64,000 bases of DNA from Anaeramoeba flamelloides. Its lineage: Eukaryota; Metamonada; Anaeramoebidae. The stretch lies in contig JANTQA010000023.1 in NCBI GenBank assembly GCA_027625915.1, positions 15,252,001 through 15,316,000 of the forward strand. Direction: 5' to 3'. The notes beneath the pieces were generated by a model, which saw nothing but the letters and a program-made list of their open reading frames with translations, was not told the DNA's origin and did not search any database. Shown here one piece after another: positions 47,301-57,411 of this stretch (position 1 is the stretch's first letter; each line of letters opens with the position of its first letter). Both the position numbers and the translations under genes were made by a program.

Positions 47301-50300
47301 GGATATTGAAACTTTGAAACCAAAACACCATTTACTGCTTCTATTTGTGAAAATAAAGCGAACCAAAGTAAATCAGAGTTGAAGCTTTAATTTTTCAATT
47401 ATTTTTTTTATTAAATTTTTGGTTTTATAAAATTTGGTTTTGGATCAAGAAATGTGTTTATATGAACGATTGAAATTAATCAAAGAGTAAACAAAAAAAT
47501 ATGACCCCAAAAGTGTATATTTTAAACAATTTTTTTCTTTTAGAAGACAAAACACGAAAGATCACCTTTCCAGATAAATTTGTAAAATCAAGGTTGAAAA
47601 AAAACTAAATCTGATAAAAGTCTATTTATGAAGATTTGTTTTTTTTATCTTCTTAATTTGGATAACCCCAAATAATTTATTATCTTTAATTTCTCGTTGC
47701 ATTACTATTTATTATTATTTTAAAAAAACATTTTCTTCAAAATTTGTTTTCGGAATTCTTTTTTCAAATATTTTTTTCATAACTAAGTCAAAATAAAGGA
47801 TACTGTTTCAAAGACTAAAGTAACGTGGATGAATTCTTGGAATCAAAAAGCAATTACAAAAGATTAAACTCAATGAAAAAGAAAAATTTAGAAAAAATTT
47901 CAATTAGAATTCAGAATTATTTTTAGTTTTAAATTTAATCGAAAATAAATAATTATCAAATCAAACAAACACATCCAATAAATCTTTATTTCTGAAGATG
48001 AATTCAAAAAATATCCTATTTTTTGAACCCAAACTAGAATTAGATTACTTAAATCAAAATAGGAAATTTAAAATCATCTTTGGGAATTCTTGAGAAATAT
48101 GAAGTAATTTGTTAATCAAAAATTTTCTAATAAAAAGTTTTTATTTTCAGAATTAAAAATAAAATCAAGTATAGAAGAAGTAATGTTGTAAAATTTTACA
48201 GATAAGATCAAGAAATAAATGATTTTTTATCAATTTTTTCTTTTTTTGATTTTAATTTTTTTAGTTGGTATGTAAAGTATATAAAACTAGGATATATCCA
48301 ACTCACATATTTATTCAAATAATAAGGTATTTGGTTAAAAAAAAAAATTGAATTATTCAGTTTCGCGTAAACGGTGGCACTCAAAATTTGTAAAATGTAC
48401 TTGTCCCCTTAAATAGGATTCTACATTTTTCTTTGAAATTTTGAGATTTGGATTATCACAGAAACCAATTTTTCCCTGATCAGAAATTTCAAAATATTAA
48501 ACATACTCAATAAGAATTCAACTCTTGATAAATTAATTTACTGTCAAAATTTTAAACAAAATCCTGAAAAAAAATTTCCTAAAAAAAGTGCATAAATTGT
48601 CTAAAACAACATATAACACATCTAATTAAAATCCCTTGTTCTTCTTCTTCAATAATAAACTTTTTTTCCGTCAAATTTGCCCAAAAAAATTTCTAATTAT
48701 CAATTATTTTTGATAATTGATCTTTGGAGAATAGATAAAAAAAAATAGTCTGTCGATACACATTAAAGAATAGTTGGTATCCGCATGAAGTAAACCTAAT
48801 CAATTCATAGATTTTCTTAAAAATTTAAAAAATCAAAATTCTTAGTGCCCAATTAAGAAAAAAAAACAATGTTCATTTTGATCTTCAATTTAATATCCAA
48901 ATAAGAAAATTCCAATAGAAATAAATATGATTTTTCTAAAATCATTTTTTCGCTGTTTCAATAACATAAGAATACCAAATTTTTACTTGGTGACTATAAA
49001 TTTTGGAATAAATTTTTTTTTTGAAAAACAATTACTTATCAATCAAAAAATCGAAAAAAAAAATCAAAATGAGCAAAAATGATTTCTATTTTGAAATTTC
49101 CAAAATAAATTTTTTCTTCTAATTTGCATTCAAACCATTTAAACCCATGCAATTTAAACATTACAGCTGGGTACTTTGACGGGGAAATGGTTTATTTGGT
49201 TATCCATTGGTAATTGTTTGCTTAAAATTCGAAAAATAATTTTTTTTTGTCAATATTGCTACTTAATAAGTAAAAACTGTATACTTATACAAAATACAAA
49301 CCTTAACACATAGATTTTAGGTATTTCGTTAAAGTTAACTTTTTAAATAAGGATAATCATTTCATTTTCTTTTCTTGTATATGCTAGTAAAATTAGTCTG
49401 TATATTTATTATTATTATTGTTAACGAAGAGAGGTGATTCAACAAAATTACCCCCTATTTGCCGTTAGGTTTTTTTTTAATTTGAGAAATAAAAAGAAAA
49501 TTTATAAAATTTCTTTTCATTTCAAAAAGTAAAAAAAAAAAAACGCAGTTAGCTTTTCCAGAATTTAAAAAAAATGAGTAAAATCTTTGGTTTTTCTTTA
49601 TTCTTTTGAATAAAAAAAAAACCTAGGCACTTTACGGTACTCGAAGTTACTTGATTGTACTCGAAATTAGATTTTTTTAATTTTTGTTTTGATTAGAAAA
49701 ATCTTCTGATTTTCAAAACAAAAAAAAAGTAAAAAAAACTGCCTTTAGGTTTACTTGAGTTTTCTGTTTATTTGGAAACCTCAAAAAAACCTAGAACACT
49801 TAACAAATAAAACAGAAAACCTCAAGAAACCTCAAGAAACCCTAGGCACTCTTACGTACTCTACGGCACTTGGCGGCACTTCCTGAAACTCTAAACTTTT
49901 TTTTAGAGTTTTTTTATTCTAGCTATAATGTAGACAAGATTATCGCCCAGAGGATAGCTTTTCTTTAAAAAAATAAAAAGAAAATTTTCATTATTTATAT
50001 ACAATGACAAGAAAAAGAGAAATAAAAGAGAGTAAAAAAATAAACAAAAAAAGTATAAAACTTAATTAAAAGTTTGGTTTGTATTCAGGGTGTTGAATGG
50101 GTTGTTAGTTGTTTCCTTTTAGGGTTTATATTTCGAAATGATCAAAATCTCCACCATCATTTTCACCGAGTTTACGTAATACCTTACTTGACAGAAGTTG
50201 ATCACAGTACAAGTCATTGTTGTAGTAATTATCAGAATTTAATCCCAGTGCAAGGTAACGTATGTAATAAGAAGTTAAATCGCCACCACCAATTCTCTTC

Positions 50301-53095
50301 TTTAATACTTTGTTCACCGAATTAGAACCACACTTTTGATTATTTTTCTTCTTCTCAACTTTTTTGTAAAAAAAAAAAAAACTATTTCTTTTTTAGAAAG
50401 AAAAAAAAACTAAATTCAAAAAAAGTAAACGGAAAAATAACAAAAATTAGTCTTTATTGAATTTTTTTTCAAACTCGAATTTAATTTATATAGCAAAATC
50501 TGTTTAAAGTTGTTTCTTAAAATCAAAAGGAGATAAATTAAATAAAAATTTCTTTCTGTTCAAGATGAATGATAAATAAATTAACAGAATGATTGTAAAT
50601 TTTTTTAAAAACACATCAATAATACAAAGAGTAATTTTGGTTTGATTTATGTTTATTCTAAATTTCTTGAGATCCACTTTATACTTTAATAAATTGTTAA
50701 AAAACTAATTGGATGGCTGTTGATGTAAAGAAAAACTCCCTTTTTTTTTTAATTTTTGGTGTTATATTTTAAATATCCCAATTTATTTAATCATTTATTG
50801 AACCTTAATAATACCCCAATTTGTTTATTTGCTATTATGATAATAAAAGATATGAAACTTTCTGATCTCAATTTTATATGAAATTTTTTATTAAGTGTGA
50901 AAATTGGTGTATTTTTATTTATTTATTTATTGTGAGAAAGGAGTAATCAAAGAAAATTTACTAAACAAAAAAGAGAAGAAGAAAAATAATTAAAATATTA
51001 AAGTAAAAAAATATTATATCATTTACATGACCAAATTAAAATTTATCCACGTCCTGGAATCTGGGGGGTAAAAACCCGATAGAAAGATTATTAGCAATAA
51101 ATAAGATTCCATAAACTGTGATTAATAAATTGGTATTCCACGACTCCGAAAAGTGGGGCACAAAAATGGTGTATTTTTGCTTTTTTGATTACAAAAACTC
51201 ATTTTCCGAAGAAGATTTAATCTCAACAAATTTCCCAAATAGAATAGGATTTAAAACAAATAACTTCATTTTATTGTTAAAAAAATCCTTTTGTTTTCTT
51301 AACGTATTACCGGTTTTTTATTGAATTATGCCCTATTTTATTTTCTCCAAAAAAAGTATTTTTTTTTTTTTTATTTTTTGGAAATATTTTGATTAATATA
51401 TTTTGAAATCTATTCAATAGATATTGATTTAATCCGTGTTAATATTAAACTTAATATTGATATTATTACGAATTCACAAAAAGAATTTTTTATGGAATGT
51501 AAAAAAAAAAGTTTACTCACTTTTTTGGAAATACCTTATTTCTTGAATAATCTTCTTCTAATCTTTAAATTGGTTTTTAAATCAAATTTATATGGATAAC
51601 ATATTATTATTTTTTGTTCTACGATCTTATTAAAACAAAAAAAAAAAAAAAAAAAAAATCAATTAAAGGAACTATTTGAATACGCGCTTAGTAATCAATT
51701 CAATAATGAAATAAAAACTTTACTACAATCAAATTTTGCAATTGGGGAAATGGTTGATCAATATGGAGCAAGACTAATTCATTATTGTGTCTATTATTGT
51801 AATTATACACTAGCAAAACTATTGGTGCAAAAAAATGTTGATTTAAATTGTAGTAATTCTGAAGGCAAAACCCCACTTGAGTTAGCGTGTGAATATGGCA
51901 ATTTGCCATTTTTTATCTTGTTTTCCATTAAACAAAAGGAAATAAAAAATCTGGTTCGGGGGCATAATTTATATAATACAAATCTTTCAATAAAACTAGT
52001 TTCAAAAAAAATAAATGAATTAAAAACAATATATCAATCAGATAATAATGAAATTGAAGAAGAATTAAAACAATATTTGTCAAAAATTAAAATATTTCGT
52101 TATTGGGTTGATCATAATTCCAAAATTCGATTGATTAAAAAATTAAAAAAAACGGATTTATGTACAATGTATTTGGTTTATGATTTAAATGCAAACAAAG
52201 AACAAATTTTAACCAAATATAATTATTCATACGTTTCCAACCCGTTGAAAACACATCTAATACCATTGTTTCAAAAAATAAACAATTTAAGGATCCATCA
52301 ATACATTGAGCCGATCAACGGATTTCTTTATATCACAAAATATTCACCAAAATTGCATTTATTAACAGATTTTCATCAGAACCCCACATTAAAAGCATTT
52401 ATTAATTGGTGCTCCAACCAATCCATCACATTGGATCCAATTTTAATTTTATATTTAGCGAATGAAATTTGCCAAGGTATTTCCATTTTACATAAAGATA
52501 TAAAAATCAGTCACAAAGGATTTACTTCTGATATTTTGCAAATAACAAATTCTGGTAAAATAAAAATTTCACAAATAATTTTGCAAAGCAATGATACATA
52601 TTATCAAGATCCCCATTTCAGAAATTTATATAACCTTAAACAATCAGAATCATCTGTTTTATATTCCTTTGGTGTAGTTTTATGGGAATTAATAATGTCA
52701 CAAACCTTTGAAAAATATTGTTCAAAGCAGAAAATCAATCTGCTAAGTTTGTTTGATGAAAAAAAGAAACACAAAATGATGACAGATTGTTTAAAGCAAT
52801 CTGTATACAAAGAGGGTCAATCAAAAATTGGAATGAAGATTCGAGAAGAACTTGTACAAATAACCTCAAATTGTCTATCCGTTGGTTTATATCAAATAGG
52901 CTTATTTATTAATGATATTTCTGAAAGATTGAATAATTGTTTAAATTATAATAAAAAAAAACTATCAATAAATAATACTGTTTCAAATTTTTTTCAACTT
53001 TTAGACCGTTGTTTGAAACAAAAAAAGAAGAAGAAAATGAATAATAATTTGAAAAACAATAATAATTCTAAACATAACAACAATAATAATGACAG

Positions 53096-53172
<77 letters not shown>

Positions 53173-53498
53173 TTCAAAATTTCCATTTGTCTTCGAAAAA
53201 TTTTGAAAATGATCAATATGATTGTTTTGATTATGCAGTTTTAAATTTTAAAAAAAAAATTATTCATTGTATCAATGTAAATAAATCATTACAAGATATT
53301 GAAATTTTAGTTCATGAATTTATACTTGTTCTTAAAAATATTTGGCAACTTTCTTCAAATAATATTAAATCAAAGATTGAGAATTCTTTTTCATTATTAA
53401 AATCTTTAAATTTTGATTTCCATTTAAAGAAATTTGAAAATTCAAATATCCCAATAAAAAAAATTTTAAATATTATTAATAAATTTTCTCAATTGTAA
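44389..53498 (+). CDS. UBA-like, ankyrin-repeat pseudokinase with a roughly 6-kb intron
   Basis: Exon 1 (44389-45711) ends at a consensus GTAAGT in phase 0; the exon at 51669-53498 begins after an AAG acceptor, also in phase 0. Joined directly they give 1050 residues. Residues 1-45 form a UBA-like domain (KIKKFQEQTGTTKSKALKYL, WDLESAL). A Lys/Glu/Ile run follows, then ankyrin repeats that continue in exon 2 (GKTPLELACEYGN). The C-terminal part has a kinase fold outline, but it lacks the glycine loop, the HRD aspartate (LHKDIKISHKG instead) and DFG; only the VLYSFGVVLWEL helix is well kept. I therefore call it a pseudokinase, probably a scaffold. An Asn run follows. That both parts are one gene is inference: an extra phase-0 exon at about 46886-47040 is possible, and two separate genes cannot be excluded. 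Confidence 0.72.
44800..44955 (+). repeat. GAAAAA/GAAATA hexanucleotide run coding Lys-Glu and Ile-Glu repeats
   Basis: Low-complexity tract inside exon 1 of the pseudokinase gene. Similar Lys/Glu tracts occur at 34100-34215 in the other ankyrin kinase gene and at 39870-40010 as Thr-Glu and Glu runs, so independent expansion of such linkers is common in this genome. Confidence 0.85.
48780..49150. repeat. Dispersed repeat, inverted relative to 19860-20240
   Basis: Reverse-complementary blocks shared with 19860-20240 include AAAATTCCAATAGAAATAAA, CATTTTGATCTTC and CATTCAAACCATTTAAAC. Non-coding. Confidence 0.6.
49440..49900. repeat. Palindromic CCTAGG-type dispersed repeat
   Basis: Same family as 885-1500: both contain ACTCTACGGCACTTGG-like and CCTCAAGAAACCCTAGG-like blocks, and both carry the units in two orientations around TTTTCTGTTTATTTG. 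The small G+C-rich motifs stand out against the AT-rich intron. Confidence 0.65.
50126..50392 (-). CDS. Orphan exon-like open frame, function unknown
   Basis: A minus-strand frame runs from an upstream stop near 50393 to a TAA at 50126-50128. From about 50345 it encodes a balanced, non-repetitive sequence (KCGSNSVNKVLKKRIGGGD, then LTSYYIRYLALGLNSD, then KVLRKLGENDGGDFDHFEI). Its G+C content is much higher than that of the surrounding intron. No ATG is available, so it would be a last exon after an acceptor such as ACAAAAAAG near 50360. I do not recognise the family. It could be the tail of a nested gene on the opposite strand of the host intron or a recent gene fragment. Confidence 0.4.
   Translation of the reverse strand, partial: KRNSFFFFYKKVEKKKNNQKCGSNSVNKVLKKRIGGGDLTSYYIRYLALGLNSDNYYNNDLYCDQLLSSKVLRKLGENDGGDFDHFEI
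50860..51545 (+). repeat. Dispersed repeat, second copy of 7235-7650
   Basis: Colinear with the 7.2-kb copy but with extra sequence at about 50930-51120, part of which (50930-51030) has its own copy at 21990-22090. It ends about 120 bp before the acceptor of the exon at 51669, so the long intron's 3' end is built partly from repeat DNA. Confidence 0.6.
53100..53168 (+). repeat. (AAT)23 tract coding poly-Asn
   Basis: A perfect AAT trinucleotide run inside the pseudokinase gene, C-terminal to the kinase-like domain, preceded by shorter Asn-rich sequence. Likely length-variable. Confidence 0.95.
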
Positions 53499-55009
53499 AA
53501 TTCTTTATTAATAATTCAAAATCGTTAATAAAATTAAATTTTTTGAAAAATTTTTTAATTAATTTTCATTTTTATTTTTATTATTATTATTATTATTATT
53601 ATTCTTATTGGGTTACATAATCTAAAAAATTAATCAATTTCTTCCAATCATTTCCATTAAAAGACACAAAATTAAAGAACCTGGGTAAATGTATTTTTAT
53701 TTTCCTTTAATAGCCTCCGTATTAATAAGTGTTTCTATCAATCTCTGAATACTAAAGAAACACCAGTTATCCTTTTAGCATCACTGATTGTACTAAATTT
53801 TATCATTTTTAAAACAAAAGATATAAAAGGATATTGATGTGCTCAAAAATTATTTTGTTATTCATCATAAATCCAGATTTTAATAATAATCAAATGTCAT
53901 CCAAGGTGTTAATACAGTAATTATGTTATTGTATTTTTTTTTTGTTCTTATAAAAAAATAATGGTATATAATTATCATTGAGGAAATAATAAATTATACT
54001 TGCTGTTCTTTTCCTTAAATTTCTGAAAAGAAATACAAAGGTAAAATCATATGTTACATAATTATTAAAGGGAAGGATTTACACACATTTTTATGTTTAA
54101 AAAAAAAGCCAAAAATTGAAAAGAAAAAAGAATAAAATTATAAAAAAGGTTTATAAGATGCAATTGGTTAAAAAAAAAAATAATAAATAACAAAAAATAT
54201 GCTATCTCAAATTATAAATAGTAAATTTTATCCCCTATAATTTTGATTAATTTGATTTAATTTGATAATTGATCACGAATGTTCATTTGGGTACCATTGT
54301 TTAATTAGTATAGTTTCTTTTTTTTCTTTTTGATCTGATTTACTTTCAATATTTGAGCTTTTTTTACTTTGCTTTTTTGTTTTGAATTTTCTAATGCATT
54401 TTTTCTTTTTGAAGAAATTTGGGTTGAAAAAAATAGTAAAAAAATAATATATATCAAGAATTTAAGACTATCAAATGATTTACTAAATAGAGATGTTTAT
54501 TTGTGAAAGGTATTTTTCTTTTAAGTCATTTAATAAAAAATATATAATTCACTTTTTCAAAAAATTTGATTCACTTTTTTTTCCGTTTTCATTTTATTTT
54601 TGATAATTTTTAAAATATCAGACTTGTGTATATTTACAATGATTAAAGGGTGAAATATTAAAAAGATTTAATATTAATTTTCTTGAATTCAAAAAAAATA
54701 TATTTTTTTCAATTTATTATTTCAAGCAGATCCCAATTTTTGAAATTTTGTTTATTTTTTTAATACTGTAATATTTTATAAATTAGTTTTTTTTTTTTTT
54801 GAAGGTGCCTTAAATCCTTTTATTTATACTTTTTTGATAAAACTTTTTTCGACTGTATTAAAGCTATTTTTTGATCTTAATAGATATATGGAGTTTGGTT
54901 ATTTCTTATAAAAATGTCTTTTATAGATTAACATTTTCAATTTCTATAACGCCAAAATAAAGACAATAATTGAATTTTTTAGGAAAAGGAATCACCAAAA
55001 TATCTATTA

Positions 55010-55330
55010 TCAGGTATTTTTTTTCTTATTTGTGTTTTTCTAGATGATACGTATTTTTCCAAACTTTTAGTTACTATCTCTTCAAAAAATAACCCAAAGT
55101 AGAATTTACAGAAAATTCATTCTCATGTACATTTAACATTTGTTACCCCAAAATCAACCTTTTTTTCTTGGTTAGAGACTTTTAAAAAGTTGATAGTATT
55201 AACAATAAATTTAACAGCCTCAAGATTTTGAAGAACTGGGATGTTGATTATATTGTAAATAAATTCGATTAATTTCGGTGGAATGATAATTGTAGCAATA
55301 CGTTTATCTAACTTGGGATTTTCAATTTTT
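55010..55330 (+). repeat. Third copy of the long inverted repeat's outer block
   Basis: Direct match to 6770-7080: TTAGTTACTATCTCTTCAAA, TTGTTACCCCAAAATC, AGAACTGGGATGTTGATTAT and TTTTTTCATACTAGT. Its presence 48 kb away shows that this block is a dispersed repeat in its own right and not only part of a local duplication. Confidence 0.7.
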
Positions 55331-55737
55331 TTTTTTCATACTAGTTTGGTGAAAATAAAATAAAAATGAGAATGCTCTTTAATTATTCAGTATTTGTAAA
55401 CTTTTTCAATTTTTTTTTAGTAGTTATCATTTTTGAAAAAAAAAATATTGTTATTTGAAATATTCAAGAAATTGGGTAGGTTACTTTTAAAAATTAAATA
55501 TTAATTTTACTTTAAGGAGTGTAGGGGGGTATTAATAATAATTTGTATTGAAAAATGAAGAATGAAACAATAAAATAATAATTAATTCAAGTATAAATTG
55601 TTCTCTTTTAGAGGAAAAAATTGTTCGTTTGTTATTTATTTGTTTTTTGAAGTTATCCAAAATTACACTATAAATCTCCAATATTATATATCAGTTTTCA
55701 AAATACATAGTAAAATTCTAAATTGTATGATTTTTTA

Positions 55738-55942
55738 TGTATCCAGAACCACTGTTAAATTACAAACTTTTGACCAAATTTAAGATGTGGTAAAATAAAC
55801 CAAATTTTATCAAAAAAAAATGATTAAGGGTCTTATACTAGGAATAAGATTTTTATAAAAATGTTAATGAATTTGGATTTTTTTTGTGTGTGAGTATTAT
55901 CTTTAATTCATATTTTGTGTCTTAAAAGTGGAACTAGTGGTA
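55738..55942. mobile_element. MITE-like element, TACAGTC family, copy 1
   Basis: About 200 bp. Ends are degenerate versions of the family's terminal inverted repeat (CCACTGTTAAATTACAAACT at the left, GTGTCTTAAAAGTGGAACT at the right). It is the most diverged of the three copies. Non-coding. Confidence 0.6.
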
Positions 55943-56589
55943 ATAAAATAAAATTAAAAAATTAAAAAAAAAATCAAAAAAAAAAAAAGAAGTTAAGAAA
56001 CTAATAATGATACATTTTTTCAAAAGAATTTAGTTCTTAAGTTTCCTTTGGATTTCCTTTAGTTTTTTTTGTTTTATCTGTTTTAAAAAAAACTATTAAA
56101 AAAAAATAATGAAAAGTTGACAAATAAACTGAATATATATTATAAAATTAGATCGGTTTGAAAAATGTTTAATTTTCAAAAATCAATAAAAAAAATAAAG
56201 TAAAGTTATATTTTAACTTGTTTTCAAATATAATTATTTCTCAAAATAGAATTCAAAATAATTTATTTGATAATTAGATTCTCAAAAAATATACTCATTT
56301 TTCTGAGAAATAAATTCATCGACGCGGCACCCAAAGTGGTTATTATTGTAAAAAGAATATAGTAAAGTTCTAAAATTTCATGTTTTTAAATTTTCTTTTA
56401 GAAACAGTTTTTTTAAAATTATATTTTTATCAATAGGAAAATCAATAATTTTAAATTGAATTCCTCAAAATAATTTTAATTTTTTTTTTCATATGTGCCT
56501 AACTAAATCTTAACATGGTTAATGTATTAAAAAAAAAATAATATAAATAAAAATAAAAAAGATTTAAATTACTTAATAATCAATATAAA

Positions 56590-56789
56590 TACAGTCGTTT
56601 CCACTTTTAAGACACAAACTATCAACAAAATTTAAGGCACAAAAAAATCTCAAATTAAGACATAAAATTTTGGAATTTCTTTTTACACTAATTATTTTAC
56701 TAGAATTTGAATTTTGGCCTTAAATAGATATTTTTTTTGTGCCTTAAATTTTGTTGAAAGTTTGTGTTTTAAAAATGGAACTGACTGTA
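56590..56789. mobile_element. MITE-like element, TACAGTC family, copy 2
   Basis: 200 bp with inverted ends of about 60 bp. The left end starts TACAGTCGTTTCCACTTTTA and continues with a GACACAAACT block; the right end finishes ATGGAACTGACTGTA. Inner inverted motif AAATTTAAGGCACAAAAAAA against TTTTTTTGTGCCTTAAATTT. No open frame. A solo half-end (TTCCACTTTTAAACT) lies at 56926-56940. Confidence 0.85.
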
Positions 56790-57411
56790 GAATAATATAT
56801 TATTACCCTTTTTTTTCTTACTTTTGTTGTATTAATTTTACTTTTGCCTTGAAAATTAAATATCTTCATCAAAATATGTAGTATACAAAAAGAATTTGGA
56901 TTTAAATGATATTTAATAATGGCTTCCACTTTTAAACTGAAAAGTTAATTACGTAGATAATTTCTTTTTTTTCAAAAAAGAAATAGTTCAGAACTTTAAA
57001 TTTAATACTACGAAACAAAAAGAAAAATGCAAAATACTAAATGATTATTACAAAATATCAAAAGAAATTATGACTTGTTTTATTTTTATCCACAAAAGAA
57101 ATTTTTTAAAAAGTTGTTATGCCTGATTTTATTGATTTTAAAAATTCTACTTAATACAATATTCAATTAATATGCCAAAAATTAATATCACAAATACAAA
57201 AGAAAAACTCTTTTTGTTCTTTTTGAATAATAAAAATAAAAATAAAAAATTAAGATCAAATTAAAATAAATGAAAAAAAATAGTAGTCTATTTTTATTAA
57301 TAGGTTAAGGAAAACTTTAATAAGAATAATCTTTTTTTACAATTAAAAAATTAAAAATTCCAAAAAAAAAAAAAAAAATATAAGAAAAAAAAAAAAAACT
57401 TTACTCAAACA

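Larger units (their letters stand above)
45712..51668 (+). other. Inferred giant intron of the pseudokinase gene
   Basis: A 5957-bp interval between a consensus GTAAGT donor and the acceptor before 51669. It holds dispersed repeats (48780-49150, 49440-49900, 50860-51545), C-runs at 46339-46357, and a G+C-richer open stretch on the minus strand (50126-50392). Coding-like pieces on the plus strand at 46823-47056 and 47280-47610 could be further exons or chance. The interval is taken as one intron only because both flanking exons are in phase 0 and both encode ankyrin-repeat sequence. Confidence 0.5.
53499..57411. other. Spacer between convergent genes, rich in repeats
   Basis: Holds an (ATT)n run at 53578-53604, a copy of the inverted-repeat outer block at 55010-55330, and two copies of the TACAGTC element at 55738-55942 and 56590-56789. 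A set of short minus-strand open pieces at 53594-53860 was examined and not accepted. Confidence 0.5.

Noticed and set aside
46823-47610. Coding-like pieces inside the giant intron of the pseudokinase gene (46823-47056 and 47280-47610)
   Set aside because: Donor and acceptor phases do not give a single consistent model, and the direct join 45711 to 51669 already preserves the frame.
53594-53860. Minus-strand pieces that together resemble a small histone-fold protein
   Set aside because: They cannot be joined in one frame with plausible introns, and the resemblance is weak.
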